Shown one piece after another: positions 18,459 to 27,333 of a stretch of DNA of 64,000 nt (the stretch's first letter is position 1; the number at the start of each line of letters is the position of its first letter). Both the position numbers and the translations under genes were made by a program. This stretch comes from CBDFKK01 sp965248815 (GTDB lineage Bacteria > Pseudomonadota > Alphaproteobacteria > SMXP01), in NCBI GenBank assembly GCA_965248815.1, contig CBDFKK010000007.1, forward strand, positions 62,001 to 126,000, in the 5' to 3' direction. The notes below the pieces were generated by a model, which searched no databases, was not told the DNA's origin, and worked only from the letters and a program-made list of their open reading frames with translations.

Positions 18459-19454
18459 ATGAATAGAATTGCAGCACTAAGCTTCTTTATCGCATTGGGG
18501 ATCGGCCAAGCGGCCGCCGAAGAAACCATGTCCCGCGAATCCACCATGCAACCCTTCGCGCCCGGCGATGTGTTTCTGGGCGCCACGGTTTTAAATAACC
18601 CCGACGACGATCACGCCGGTTGGGGACGGATCATTCAATACGACTCGGATCTCAACGAAAAAGGCGTGCTCTGGACTGAAGGCACGACGCATTTAATCAC
18701 TGGGTTATCGTTCGCACCAGACGGTATGCTGTGGGCCTTCGATCCCTGGCAGTGGCTAATCCTTCAAGTGAGTCCCGAGGGCAAGCAATTGCCCAACCAA
18801 CAGTTCGATACGCGCGCCTTTGCGCGAGCGCATTTTGACAGCGATACGGTTTACCTCATCGAAAATCTCAAAGGCGCCAACCAGCCCGAGCCGCTAACCA
18901 CAAGATTCAAGCCGATGCCGGGCGAAACCGAGAAGTTGGGCGACGGCGGCATTTATGCTTATTCGCCTGACGGCACGCTGAAGCATGCAATGCAGCCAGA
19001 CATACACGGCGGCATGAGCGGCAGCATGGCTGTCACCCATTCGGTCATGTCCGATGACGGCAAGACCATCATCTACGTTTCCGAAACCGGGCCGCGCCTC
19101 ATGGCATATGACATCAAAGCCGATAAACAACTGCCGGATCTCAAGAGCGCCCCCGATAATACCGGCGTCATGTTTTTCGATCTCGGCAAAAAGCCCGACG
19201 GTACCCTGCTCGTCACAATGGGTAACCGTGTTGATGCACTCACTCAACAAGGTGAGGAGGTCGGCACGTGGCCTCTAGAAGGCTTTGGCTGGTCGATCAT
19301 CGCGCCCGCCCACGACGGGCGTTACGCCTTCGTCGCCAATTGGTTTACCGGCGAGGTTGTAAAGCTCGATATGGAAAGTGGCGAGGTGACCGCGCGCAAC
19401 AAAGTCGGCGAAAAAACTGTGGCGGGCATGGTAGAATACTGGCCGGAACAATAG
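18459..19454 (+). CDS. Exported beta-propeller (SMP-30/NHL-like) protein
   Basis: 331 aa with a cleavable Sec signal: MNRIAALSFFIALGIGQAAA then EETMS. The mature part shows repeated propeller-blade strands ending in aromatic-Asp turns, such as ITGLSFAPDGMLWAFDP, KTIIYVSETGPRLMAYDI and RYAFVANWFTGEVVKLDMES, as in gluconolactonase/SMP-30 or NHL-type proteins. No metal-site motif was firmly identified. It starts after GGGAGGGG. Probably periplasmic; a lactonase or a binding role is possible. Confidence 0.72.
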   Translation: MNRIAALSFFIALGIGQAAAEETMSRESTMQPFAPGDVFLGATVLNNPDDDHAGWGRIIQYDSDLNEKGVLWTEGTTHLITGLSFAPDGMLWAFDPWQWLILQVSPEGKQLPNQQFDTRAFARAHFDSDTVYLIENLKGANQPEPLTTRFKPMPGETEKLGDGGIYAYSPDGTLKHAMQPDIHGGMSGSMAVTHSVMSDDGKTIIYVSETGPRLMAYDIKADKQLPDLKSAPDNTGVMFFDLGKKPDGTLLVTMGNRVDALTQQGEEVGTWPLEGFGWSIIAPAHDGRYAFVANWFTGEVVKLDMESGEVTARNKVGEKTVAGMVEYWPEQ

Positions 19455-19474
19455 CGACAACCGAAACAAAAAAA

Positions 19475-19501
19475 CGCGCTCACCCAGATCGAGTGAGCGC
19501 G
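19475..19501 (-). terminator. Intrinsic terminator, leftward
   Basis: A 9-bp stem CGCGCTCAC (19475-19483) / GTGAGCGCG (19493-19501) with a 9-base loop. On the minus strand it is followed by seven T residues, a strong rho-independent terminator for the leftward Rossmann-protein genes. It lies between convergent genes and may also stop the propeller transcript, though without a T-tract on that side. Confidence 0.85.
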
Positions 19502-19527
19502 CCTAACTTTGAGATTAGTCCTGTCGG

Positions 19528-20325
19528 CTATTCGTCCGCAACTAACGCCGCAAATCCACCGTCCCGCCAATTGTCGGCGGGGGCATCTTCATCGTTGAAC
19601 AGCTCGAGCGTTTTCCTATTGGCGTCAGGATCCGTGAGCGCCGCGATCATAACCGTCGCACAATCCGCGCGATGTATTACGCCGGTGGTGTCATCGCCCT
19701 GATCGAACAGCAGTCCGACGGTCCCGGGTTCGTTCTTCGTACCTTCCAGCACACTGGCGCGGACAATGGTGTAGCCCAGCCCGCTGGCGCGCAGATGATC
19801 CTCGCCTTTCAATTTCCAAACCAAAACATTGTTGAACATTTTGTTCAGTGGGTTTTCCGGGTCGTCAGCGGTCGCGCCTTGGGATGACATCAAGGCGAAA
19901 TGCTTTACATCGGCCGCTACGGCTGCATCTACAAGATTTCTTACGCCGCCATAGTCGACAAATTCAGGCGCGTTGGGCCCGTTCGCATCCGGAGGACCGG
20001 CGCCGATCGTACTAATGACATAGTCAACGCCTTCCATTGCCGCCGTAACTGTCGCCGGATCTTTGGCATCGCCTTGCACCCATTCATAGTCGCCGGGCAC
20101 GTTTTCTTTTGCGCGCTCGACATTGCGGGTCATACCGCGGGCTGTATATCCCTGTGCCTGCAATTGCGCCATGACATAGCGACCGGTTTTCCCAGACGCA
20201 CCAGCAACCAGAACGGTGCCTTTACCCTCAGTAGCGTCTCGCTCTCCCATGGCGGTAGCCGGAGCCATCGCAAACAGCGACATAGCAAAAAGGGCCGTCG
20301 CCAAAACACTGATCAAACGCTTCAT
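19528..20325 (-). CDS. Exported NAD(P)-binding Rossmann protein (atypical SDR/NmrA-like), copy 2
   Basis: 265 aa. Sec signal MKRLISVLATALFAMSLFAMAPATA, then an atypical-SDR Rossmann domain starting VLVAGASGKTGRYVMAQL (the GxxGxxG loop), DYVISTIGAG and HFALMSSQGATADDP. It is a tandem paralogue of the gene at 20361-21146. The LMSSQGA stretch matches the strand before the NmrA/SDR_a5 active region, but there is no clear Y-x3-K. A pyridine-nucleotide fold in the periplasm is unusual, so a non-redox or Tat-like cofactor-loaded role should be considered. The terminator at 19475-19501 follows. Confidence 0.85.
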   Translation of the reverse strand: MKRLISVLATALFAMSLFAMAPATAMGERDATEGKGTVLVAGASGKTGRYVMAQLQAQGYTARGMTRNVERAKENVPGDYEWVQGDAKDPATVTAAMEGVDYVISTIGAGPPDANGPNAPEFVDYGGVRNLVDAAVAADVKHFALMSSQGATADDPENPLNKMFNNVLVWKLKGEDHLRASGLGYTIVRASVLEGTKNEPGTVGLLFDQGDDTTGVIHRADCATVMIAALTDPDANRKTLELFNDEDAPADNWRDGGFAALVADE

Positions 20326-20360
20326 GTGAAGATTCCCTTCAGTTCAACAAAAAATGTGGT

Positions 20361-21146
20361 CTATTCGTCGGCAGCAAGCGCAGCAAAGGCGCCGTCCCAA
20401 TTGCCGGCTGTCGTATCGGCATCACTAAACAGCTCAAAAGTCTTCCCGCTCGCATCGGAATCGCTAAGCGCCGCGATCATGACCGTGGCGACATCGGCGC
20501 GATGGACCAATCCTTGGCCGTCGTCACCCTGATCGAATGTGAGGCCCCGCGTACCGGGCTCGTACTTGGCACCCTCGAGACCGCCGGGGCGTACGACCGT
20601 GTAGTTCAAGCCGCTGGCGCGCAGATGATCTTCACCCTTCAGCTTCCAGACAAGAACCATGTTGAACATCTTGTTCAATGGGAATTCGGGGTCGTCGATC
20701 GTGGCCCCTTGAGAGGACATCAAAACGAAGTGCTTCACGTCTGCCACAACAGCCGCGTCCACGAGGCTTTTGACGCCGCCAAAATCGACAAATTCAGGAG
20801 AGTTTGGACCTTTCGGTTCTTGCGTGCCGATGGTGGAGATGACGTAATCGGCTCCGTCCATGGCCGCGGCCAATGACGCCGGATCGGTGACATCACCCTG
20901 CACCCACTCATAGTCTCCGGATACCTTTTCTTTCGCCTGCTCGATATTGCGAGTCATACCGCGCGGCGTATAGCCCTGAGCTTGCAGTTGCTCCATCACA
21001 AATCGGCCGGTCTTACCTGAGGCGCCGGCCACCAGAACTGTGCCTTTACTCTCAGAAGAGTGGGCACCAGCCAAGGCTTCGGCACTTGCGAAAGCAAATG
21101 AAGCGGCCAGTATTGTCAAAGCCAACACACGTACAACTTTTTTCAT
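20361..21146 (-). CDS. Exported NAD(P)-binding Rossmann protein (atypical SDR/NmrA-like), copy 1
   Basis: 261 aa. Sec signal MKKVVRVLALTILAASFAFA (to about ALAGAHS), then VLVAGASGKTGRFVMEQL, GMTRNIEQAKEKV, DYVISTIGTQ and LMSSQGATIDDPEFPLNKM. It is very similar along its whole length to the gene 35 bases downstream, so the pair arose by tandem duplication. First gene of a two-gene leftward unit, divergent from the DUF1838 gene. Function unknown. Confidence 0.86.
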   Translation of the reverse strand: MKKVVRVLALTILAASFAFASAEALAGAHSSESKGTVLVAGASGKTGRFVMEQLQAQGYTPRGMTRNIEQAKEKVSGDYEWVQGDVTDPASLAAAMDGADYVISTIGTQEPKGPNSPEFVDFGGVKSLVDAAVVADVKHFVLMSSQGATIDDPEFPLNKMFNMVLVWKLKGEDHLRASGLNYTVVRPGGLEGAKYEPGTRGLTFDQGDDGQGLVHRADVATVMIAALSDSDASGKTFELFSDADTTAGNWDGAFAALAADE

Positions 21147-21295
21147 TCTTGGTTCCCCATAAATATTCGTCTGAACTGTCTGCCTTCATAAATGAGCGCA
21201 GCCGACCGTGCAACCAGCACATCTACAAGAAGGGCAAGCTGTGTTAGAACCGCGCTTAACCGCTGGATCAAAAAGAATTGAACAAGAGGAAATCA

Positions 21296-22114
21296 ATGCC
21301 AGACCTATCTCGGCGTCATCTGCTCATGAGCGGAGGAGCCCTAGCCGCTTCATTGCCACTGTCCGGATTTGCCGCAGACATAAAGAGAACGCTGGATTTC
21401 TCGAAACCTGAAGACAATCTCATCGGCATGATCAAGATGCGCGGCAGCCTGGAGGCCGAAGACGTGCCCTACTGGTATCGCGGCACCATGTACGGCGTTC
21501 AGCCTGGCAAGACGCCCATTCCCTTGGTCGATTTCGAAGGTTCGGAGATCGATTATTATGAGCGCCAACCGGACGGCTCGTTTTTCGCTTGGGCTAAGAC
21601 CGTTAGCTTCTTCCGGGACACCAAGACCGACGAGCTTCTCGAGACGTTCGAAAACCCGATCACCGGCGAGACCAATGATGTCAAACCCAACACGATCAAC
21701 ATCGGAAATGCCCATTACATTTATTCCGTCAACGGATTGAAGATCTCTATTGATCCGCGCCCGCTCGGAACGGAGCCAATCATTCAGAACTATTTGAAAT
21801 GGGCGGAACTCGGCGATCAAGTTTGGTTGGAAATGAGCCGGCCTTACCCCGACGGCGTGCCCATGGCCGAACATCAAATGACGTCGGGCTCGCTCAGCGA
21901 ACTCCACGATCCTGACAGCCCCAAGGTGTACACCAGTGGTGCGCCAAGCTTTATCTCGCCCTGGCCCGCATGGATGAATATGGGCGAGCAGCCGGGGCAT
22001 GTGATTTGGGTCGGCCCCAGCCGTAAGGTCGATAGCATCGAAGACTATCCGCGCCGCCTGATCGATCTTGTCGAAAAACATCATCCGGATCGGCTCACCG
22101 CAAAACCGGCGTAG
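21296..22114 (+). CDS. Tat-exported DUF1838 family protein
   Basis: 272 aa from ATG 21296, placed 6 bases after AAGAGGA; an upstream TTG (21278) is weaker. It carries a twin-arginine signal, DLSRRHLLMSGGALAASLPL, with cleavage probably near GFAA, so it is folded before export. The mature part has the DUF1838 pattern including YWYRGTMYGV, NPITGET and PSWPAWM-like PWPAWMNMGEQPG. The family's function is unknown to me. It is followed 20 bases on by a membrane-anchored dihaem cytochrome, which suggests a periplasmic redox partnership. Confidence 0.8.
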   Translation: MPDLSRRHLLMSGGALAASLPLSGFAADIKRTLDFSKPEDNLIGMIKMRGSLEAEDVPYWYRGTMYGVQPGKTPIPLVDFEGSEIDYYERQPDGSFFAWAKTVSFFRDTKTDELLETFENPITGETNDVKPNTINIGNAHYIYSVNGLKISIDPRPLGTEPIIQNYLKWAELGDQVWLEMSRPYPDGVPMAEHQMTSGSLSELHDPDSPKVYTSGAPSFISPWPAWMNMGEQPGHVIWVGPSRKVDSIEDYPRRLIDLVEKHHPDRLTAKPA

Positions 22115-22134
22115 GCGATCGACGACGATTGAAC

Positions 22135-23124
22135 ATGAACAACAAGAACAAGATTAAGTACCTTCTCCAAATGCTGTCGTCGCTGACGGTATTGGCCATT
22201 GCGCTCGGCGTACTATATTTCGTGACGTATACGCCGGCGCAGCTGCCCCCATCGAACGAACTCATAGAGGTGACGCCCGCGCGCATGGCCCGCGGCGAAT
22301 ACCTCGTGCAAAACGTATTGCTATGTGTCAACTGTCACTCGGACCGTGACTGGACGATCGACGGCGCGCCCGCCAAACCGCCCTTTGGCAAAGGGCGCGA
22401 ATGTTTGGGCCGCGATGATATTCCTGGCCTGAACGATACGCGGGAGTTCCCGGGTATCGTCTGCTTTCGCAACATAACGCCGCACAAAGAGACGGGCATC
22501 GGCGAGTGGACCGACGGCGAAATCTTGCGCGCCATGCGTGAGGGGATCGCCAAAGATGGGCGCGCGTTGTTCCCCACCATGCCGTCGTTCATTTATCGCA
22601 ACATGAGCGATGAAGACGCGCACGCCGTTGTCGCCTATATCAAAAGTTTCAATCCTATCGACAACAAACTGCCCGATAGTGAAATCAATTTCCCGGTGAG
22701 TTTATTCATCAACCGCATGCCGCAACCCCTCGACGATCCAGTTCCCGCGGTTGATCCTTCAAATAGCGTTCAAACTGGAAAGTATCTATCGATCATCGCC
22801 CGCTGCCAATTCTGTCACACGCCGACCGAAGGCCAAGTGGGCCGGCCTATTCCGGGTATGGAGTATGCGGGTGGTGTCGAATTCAATGGACCCGGCGGGC
22901 CCCAAATTTCATCTAATTTGACGCCTGACGAAACCGGCTTGGGCGATCTGACCCGCGCCGACTTCATTGAGATGTTCAAACAATATGAAGATCCTCGCGC
23001 CGTTGAGCGCCAGGAAAACACGCTGATGTCCTGGTCGTCATACGCAGGCATGACCGACAGCGACTTGGGAGCTCTCTACGATTTCTTCCAATCCCTCGAT
23101 CCGGTAGACCATCGCTTCGAATGA
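22135..23124 (+). CDS. Membrane-anchored dihaem cytochrome c
   Basis: 329 aa. One N-terminal transmembrane helix (about residues 9-33, LLQMLSSLTVLAIALGVLYF) anchors two cytochrome c domains in the periplasm. Haem motifs are CVNCH at 64-68 and CQFCH at 224-228. Each domain contains a possible distal Met (for example ALFPTMPS in the first). This architecture is common for electron-transfer subunits of periplasmic dehydrogenases. Genes either side (DUF1838, nitrilase) are co-directional. The start ATG 22135 is preferred over TTG 22129. Confidence 0.92.
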   Translation: MNNKNKIKYLLQMLSSLTVLAIALGVLYFVTYTPAQLPPSNELIEVTPARMARGEYLVQNVLLCVNCHSDRDWTIDGAPAKPPFGKGRECLGRDDIPGLNDTREFPGIVCFRNITPHKETGIGEWTDGEILRAMREGIAKDGRALFPTMPSFIYRNMSDEDAHAVVAYIKSFNPIDNKLPDSEINFPVSLFINRMPQPLDDPVPAVDPSNSVQTGKYLSIIARCQFCHTPTEGQVGRPIPGMEYAGGVEFNGPGGPQISSNLTPDETGLGDLTRADFIEMFKQYEDPRAVERQENTLMSWSSYAGMTDSDLGALYDFFQSLDPVDHRFE

Positions 23125-23210
23125 TCAAGGCGCGGGCGGGCCTTAGCTAATCGGAGACAGATTGGCGGCCTGGGTCTAGTATCGGTCCAAATTATACCAA
23201 GGAGAAACCC

Positions 23211-24275
23211 ATGATATTGCCCTGGCAAGCGACCTGCATGCAGATCATCACCCGCATCGTCAATAAAGCGACGACTCGTGACGAAGCGATGGCCATTGTC
23301 AATCAAAGTCTTGACCGCTGGAGCGAGCTGATCAGCGCGGCGGCGCGGGGCGGTGATTTAAAAAAAGTATTTCTGTTTCCTGAATTCGCGCTCACGGGTT
23401 TTCCGCTTTGGGAATCGGCAGACGAATGGATCGAAAAGGCGTGTATTGAAATTCCTGGGCCCATTACCGAGCGGCTACAAGAGCAGGCGCAAAAGAACCG
23501 CGTTTTCATCGGCGCCAATTCCTACGAGCGCGACCCGGAATGGCCCGGCCGCTATTTCAATTGCTCCTATCTCATAGATCCGTCCGGCGAAGTGATTCTA
23601 AAATACCGCCGTATTAATACCGTGCATACCGGTTCGCCCCACGACTTTATGGATAAGTATCTCGACAAATACGGTATCGAAGGCACTTTCCCCGTCGCCA
23701 ACACTGAACTCGGCAAGATCGCCATGATGCCCTGCGGTGAGATCATGTACCCCGAAGCCGCCCGCATGTTCATGTTCCGCGGCGCCGAGGTCTTGCTTCA
23801 TCCGACGAGCGACCATGGCGCCAGCGACCACAATGCATGGGAGTCGGCAAAGAAAGTGCGCGCGTCGGAAAATATGATGTACCTCGTCTCGACCAATACC
23901 GGCGGCACCATCGGCGCGCCCTATGGCGAAGGCACGACGGCCGGTCATTCGAAGATCATCGATTACAATGGACAAGTGATGGCAACGACAGGCGCGCCTG
24001 GTGAATCCACAGTCGCCTCAGCCCCGATCGACGTGGAAGGATTGCGCCGCGTGCGCCAAAGCCCCGGTGCGCTCAACCGGTTGTTGCGCCAGCGCGTCGA
24101 CATTTATCGGCCGCTTTACAATGCGACGACGCTTTATCCGCCCAATCAGTTCGCCGACAAGCCCATGGATTCAAAGGAGCGAATCATGGAAATCCAGCGC
24201 CAAGCACTGAACAACTTAGCCGCCAACGGCATCATCTCGTTGCCGGACGACGCGAAACCCAAGGCTGCGGAGTAG
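23211..24275 (+). CDS. Carbon-nitrogen hydrolase (nitrilase superfamily)
   Basis: 354 aa. The catalytic Glu-Lys-Cys triad is visible: E58 in FLFPEFALTGFP, K131 in ILKYRRIN and C175 in MMPCGEIMYPEAAR. The Cys-Gly-Glu context and length fit aliphatic amidase/formamidase-type members more than true nitrilases, but the substrate is not determinable. The gene is preceded by AAGGAGAAACCC. Probably cytoplasmic; no signal peptide. Confidence 0.9.
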   Translation: MILPWQATCMQIITRIVNKATTRDEAMAIVNQSLDRWSELISAAARGGDLKKVFLFPEFALTGFPLWESADEWIEKACIEIPGPITERLQEQAQKNRVFIGANSYERDPEWPGRYFNCSYLIDPSGEVILKYRRINTVHTGSPHDFMDKYLDKYGIEGTFPVANTELGKIAMMPCGEIMYPEAARMFMFRGAEVLLHPTSDHGASDHNAWESAKKVRASENMMYLVSTNTGGTIGAPYGEGTTAGHSKIIDYNGQVMATTGAPGESTVASAPIDVEGLRRVRQSPGALNRLLRQRVDIYRPLYNATTLYPPNQFADKPMDSKERIMEIQRQALNNLAANGIISLPDDAKPKAAE

Positions 24276-24289
24276 CCGCAGCGGCGAGC

Positions 24290-25812
24290 CTAGTCGCGAA
24301 GGCTGATTTCGTGAAAGTTGATGGTGTCTTGCACCGGCGCATAGCCGCGAACGCGAGGGCTGAGCCCTTCGAACTCCGGGCGCTGCCACAAGAATATGCC
24401 CGGTGGGTTTTGCCGTTCGTGTGCAAGCACGTCGCGATACAATTTTGGGCAACAATGGAATCTGTCTGAGACCGCGCCTCGATCGCCATCGGATTGAGAT
24501 CTTCGTCGCAATGATAAGGCGCACGACTGGCGGCGAGCCCTAAACATGTACGAAAGCGGTAAGTAATGAGCGGGTCGTGGCCGCGCACGAAGAGGCCAAA
24601 GGCGTCAGCATCGAGCGCCCCACCATAGAGTGCCGACAACAAGCTCATCATTGGCTTCGTCTGAATCTCGACACGCACGCCGACTTCGGCAAGATCAGAT
24701 GCGATTTGCTGCAAGATCGCCCCGTCGTTGCCGCCGCGCAAGGTCGTCGCCAACTCCATGTCGAAGCCGTTCGGGTAGCCCGCCTCCGTCAAAAGCACCT
24801 TGGCTTTCTCTGGATCATGCGGAAAGGCCTCAATATCGGGATTGAATCCGAAGGCACCGGGAAACGCGAGCTGGCCGGAGGGTTCCGTGCTTCCCGCCAG
24901 CATGACCTCAATGATGAGCCGTCGATTGACCGCATAGTTGAGCGCTTGGCGCACGCGCACATCTTTGACCGGTGATTCACCGCGCACCGTTAAAAATGGA
25001 ATGAATGAGACATTAGGCGTAAGACGGCCAACAAAAGTTCCACCAAACGCTTCGACGGCAGTTTTGTCTTCCGGGGCAATCGCCGTAGCGATATCGATTG
25101 CGCCGGATATCAGCGCCTGAATGCGCGCGCTTTGCTCCGGGAGCTGAATGATTTCCAAAGCGTCAACTTTGGGTGGCCGCCAGGAATTTTCATGGGCCAC
25201 AAGCGTAATGCTCGTCTCACCCCATTCCGTCACCTGAAACGGACCCGTACCGACGGGGTCAAGTGCGAAGGCATCGGGGCCAAGTTCAACCCAATGCCCG
25301 GGCGCCGCGATGCGCCAGTCCGTGGCATGCAATGGAAAAATGGCATGTGGCACGCTCAATCGGACTTCGACAGTTAACTCATCCAGGGCAATCGCCTCTT
25401 CGAGTTGGTAGAGCGTGCCGCCGATTGTATCAGCGCGCGCCCGCCCGCTTGTTAAATAGTTGGCCGATGCCACAACGGCAGCGGCGTTGAACGGCTCGCC
25501 GTTTGAAAACGTCACATTCGGCCGCAATTCGAAGATCCAGGTTTGCGCATCTTTCGTTGACCACGCAACAGCAAGGGACGAGACAATTTCGCCGTCTTCA
25601 TTGATCGTCGTTAATGTATCGAAAATGGCATGCATGGGCATCACCGCTTGCATGGTCAGCACATTGTAAGGATTGCCTTTGGTTGACGTTAGGACCGACG
25701 GCGCAATGCGTAACGTTTGATCCTGAGCATACGCCAAACCGGCCATAAGCATGACCGTCTGAAATACGAACGCGGCCGCCAAGACCTGGCAAGTGGTGCA
25801 GTTGAACTTCAT
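24290..25812 (-). pseudogene. ABC solute-binding protein, family 5 (frameshifted)
   Basis: Peptide/nickel-type (SBP_bac_5) binding protein with signal peptide (to AYAQDQ). It aligns end to end with the gene immediately upstream (25819-27333), except that after SQTDSIVAQ the reading frame breaks. One base appears to be missing from an A-run on the coding strand (plus 24443-24446). Adding one A restores KLYRDVL and the conserved ending YAPVQDTINFHEISLRD, stopping at 24290. In the frame as read, a spurious tail runs to 24232. Either a recent pseudogene or a sequencing indel. No permease or ATPase genes are adjacent. Confidence 0.85.
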
Positions 25813-25818
25813 AGCCGC

Positions 25819-27333
25819 CTAGTCTTTCAAAGAGATTTCGTGGAGGTTGATGGTGTCTTGCACCGGGGCGTAACCCTGGACGCGGGGACCGAGCCCATCA
25901 AATTCGGGACCTTGCCAAAGGAAAATTCCCGGCGGGTCGTCGCGCTCATAGGCCAAAACTTCGCCGTAGAGGCGACGTGCCAGAACAGGGTCTGTCTGGG
26001 CGCGGGCCTCTGTCGCCAGCAGTTTTAAAGTTTCATCGCAATGGTAAGGCGCGCGATCTGTGGCAAGCCCGAGGCACGTGCGAAAACGGTAAGCGATGAG
26101 CGGATCGTGGCCGCGCATGAAGAGACCAAACGCATCGACATCGAGGGCGCCTGTGAAGAGATCGAGCAACTGCCGTCCGGGCGGCTTCGCCGTCAGAGTC
26201 ACGCGTACGCCGATCTTCGCAAGATCAGAGGCGATCTGCTGGTAATAGACAGAATCGTTGCCGCCGCGGGGCGTAAACACCACATCCATGGCAAAGCCGT
26301 TGTCGTAACCCGCTTCAGCTAGAAGTACCTTTGCCTTGTCCGGATCATACGGATAGGCCTCAATTTCTTCGTTGAAGCCAAAGGCACCAGGAAAAGCGAG
26401 CTGCCCCACGGGCTGTGTGTAGCCGCCCAAAATCACTTGCGTAATCGCTTGGCGATTGACCGCATAGTTGAGCGCCTGGCGAACGCGCACATCTTTGACC
26501 GGTGAGTCGCCGCGCACCGTAAGAAAGGCGACGAACGGCACGTTGGGCGTCAATCGCCCAACGAATGTGCCGCCCATGGCCTCAATCGTGGCCTCGTCCT
26601 CAGGTGCAATCGCGATTGCAACGTCGATTGCACCAGAAAGCAACGCCTGCACACGAGCGCTTTGCTCAGGCAGCTGAATGATTTCGACGGCGTCCATCAA
26701 CGGCGGCCGCCAAGATGAAGGATTGGCCACAAGGCTAATTTGCGTTTCGCCCCACTCGGTCACCTGAAAAGGACCCGTTCCAACCGGCGCAAACCCAAAC
26801 GCATCCGGTCCAAGCTCTAGCCATCTTTCCGGTGCTGGAATGCGCCAAACTGAGGCATGTAAGGGAAAGATGGCGTCGCGCACACTGAGTCGTACTTCGA
26901 CTGTCATGTCGTCGAGCGCCTGCACAGCTTCGATTTGATAAAGGTTACTGCCTATGGTTTCAGTACGACCGAGATCACTCAGCATATGGTTCGCCGACGT
27001 AACGACCGCAGACGCATCAAACGGCTCACCGTTTGAAAAAGCTACGCCGGGTCGAAGCTTAAAGATCCAAGTCTTGGCATCATCGCTCGACCATTCGACA
27101 GCTAGCGACGGAACGACATCGCCGTTGCGATCAATCACGGTGAGTGTGTCGAAAACCGCATGCAACGGAATGACCGCCGGCATCGTGATGGCTTGATAGG
27201 GATTACCCTTGCTGAACGACAATAGCGTGGTACCAACGCGGAGCGTTTTGTCTTGGGCGTAGACTTGAGGCGTCCAAAAAACAAAACAACATGCGTAGAC
27301 TAACAATGAGGCGCGTGCGCACATAACCAGCAT
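25819..27333 (-). CDS. ABC transporter solute-binding protein, family 5
   Basis: About 504 aa, intact paralogue of the frameshifted gene downstream. A signal peptide (hydrophobic run to VYAQDKTL) directs it to the periplasm. Family features are PSLAVEWSSDDAKTWIFKLRPGVAFSNGEPFDA and VRQALNYAVNRQAI. These proteins bind oligopeptides, nickel-chelates or other solutes. The ATG at 27333 overlaps the stop of the preceding SDR gene (TGATG), indicating translational coupling. The matching permeases must lie elsewhere. Confidence 0.92.
   Translation of the reverse strand: MLVMCARASLLVYACCFVFWTPQVYAQDKTLRVGTTLLSFSKGNPYQAITMPAVIPLHAVFDTLTVIDRNGDVVPSLAVEWSSDDAKTWIFKLRPGVAFSNGEPFDASAVVTSANHMLSDLGRTETIGSNLYQIEAVQALDDMTVEVRLSVRDAIFPLHASVWRIPAPERWLELGPDAFGFAPVGTGPFQVTEWGETQISLVANPSSWRPPLMDAVEIIQLPEQSARVQALLSGAIDVAIAIAPEDEATIEAMGGTFVGRLTPNVPFVAFLTVRGDSPVKDVRVRQALNYAVNRQAITQVILGGYTQPVGQLAFPGAFGFNEEIEAYPYDPDKAKVLLAEAGYDNGFAMDVVFTPRGGNDSVYYQQIASDLAKIGVRVTLTAKPPGRQLLDLFTGALDVDAFGLFMRGHDPLIAYRFRTCLGLATDRAPYHCDETLKLLATEARAQTDPVLARRLYGEVLAYERDDPPGIFLWQGPEFDGLGPRVQGYAPVQDTINLHEISLKD

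Noticed and set aside
24232..24289. Extended C-terminus of the frameshifted binding protein
   Set aside because: The Ala/Arg-rich tail has no counterpart in the paralogue; the proper ending lies in the other frame and stops at 24290.
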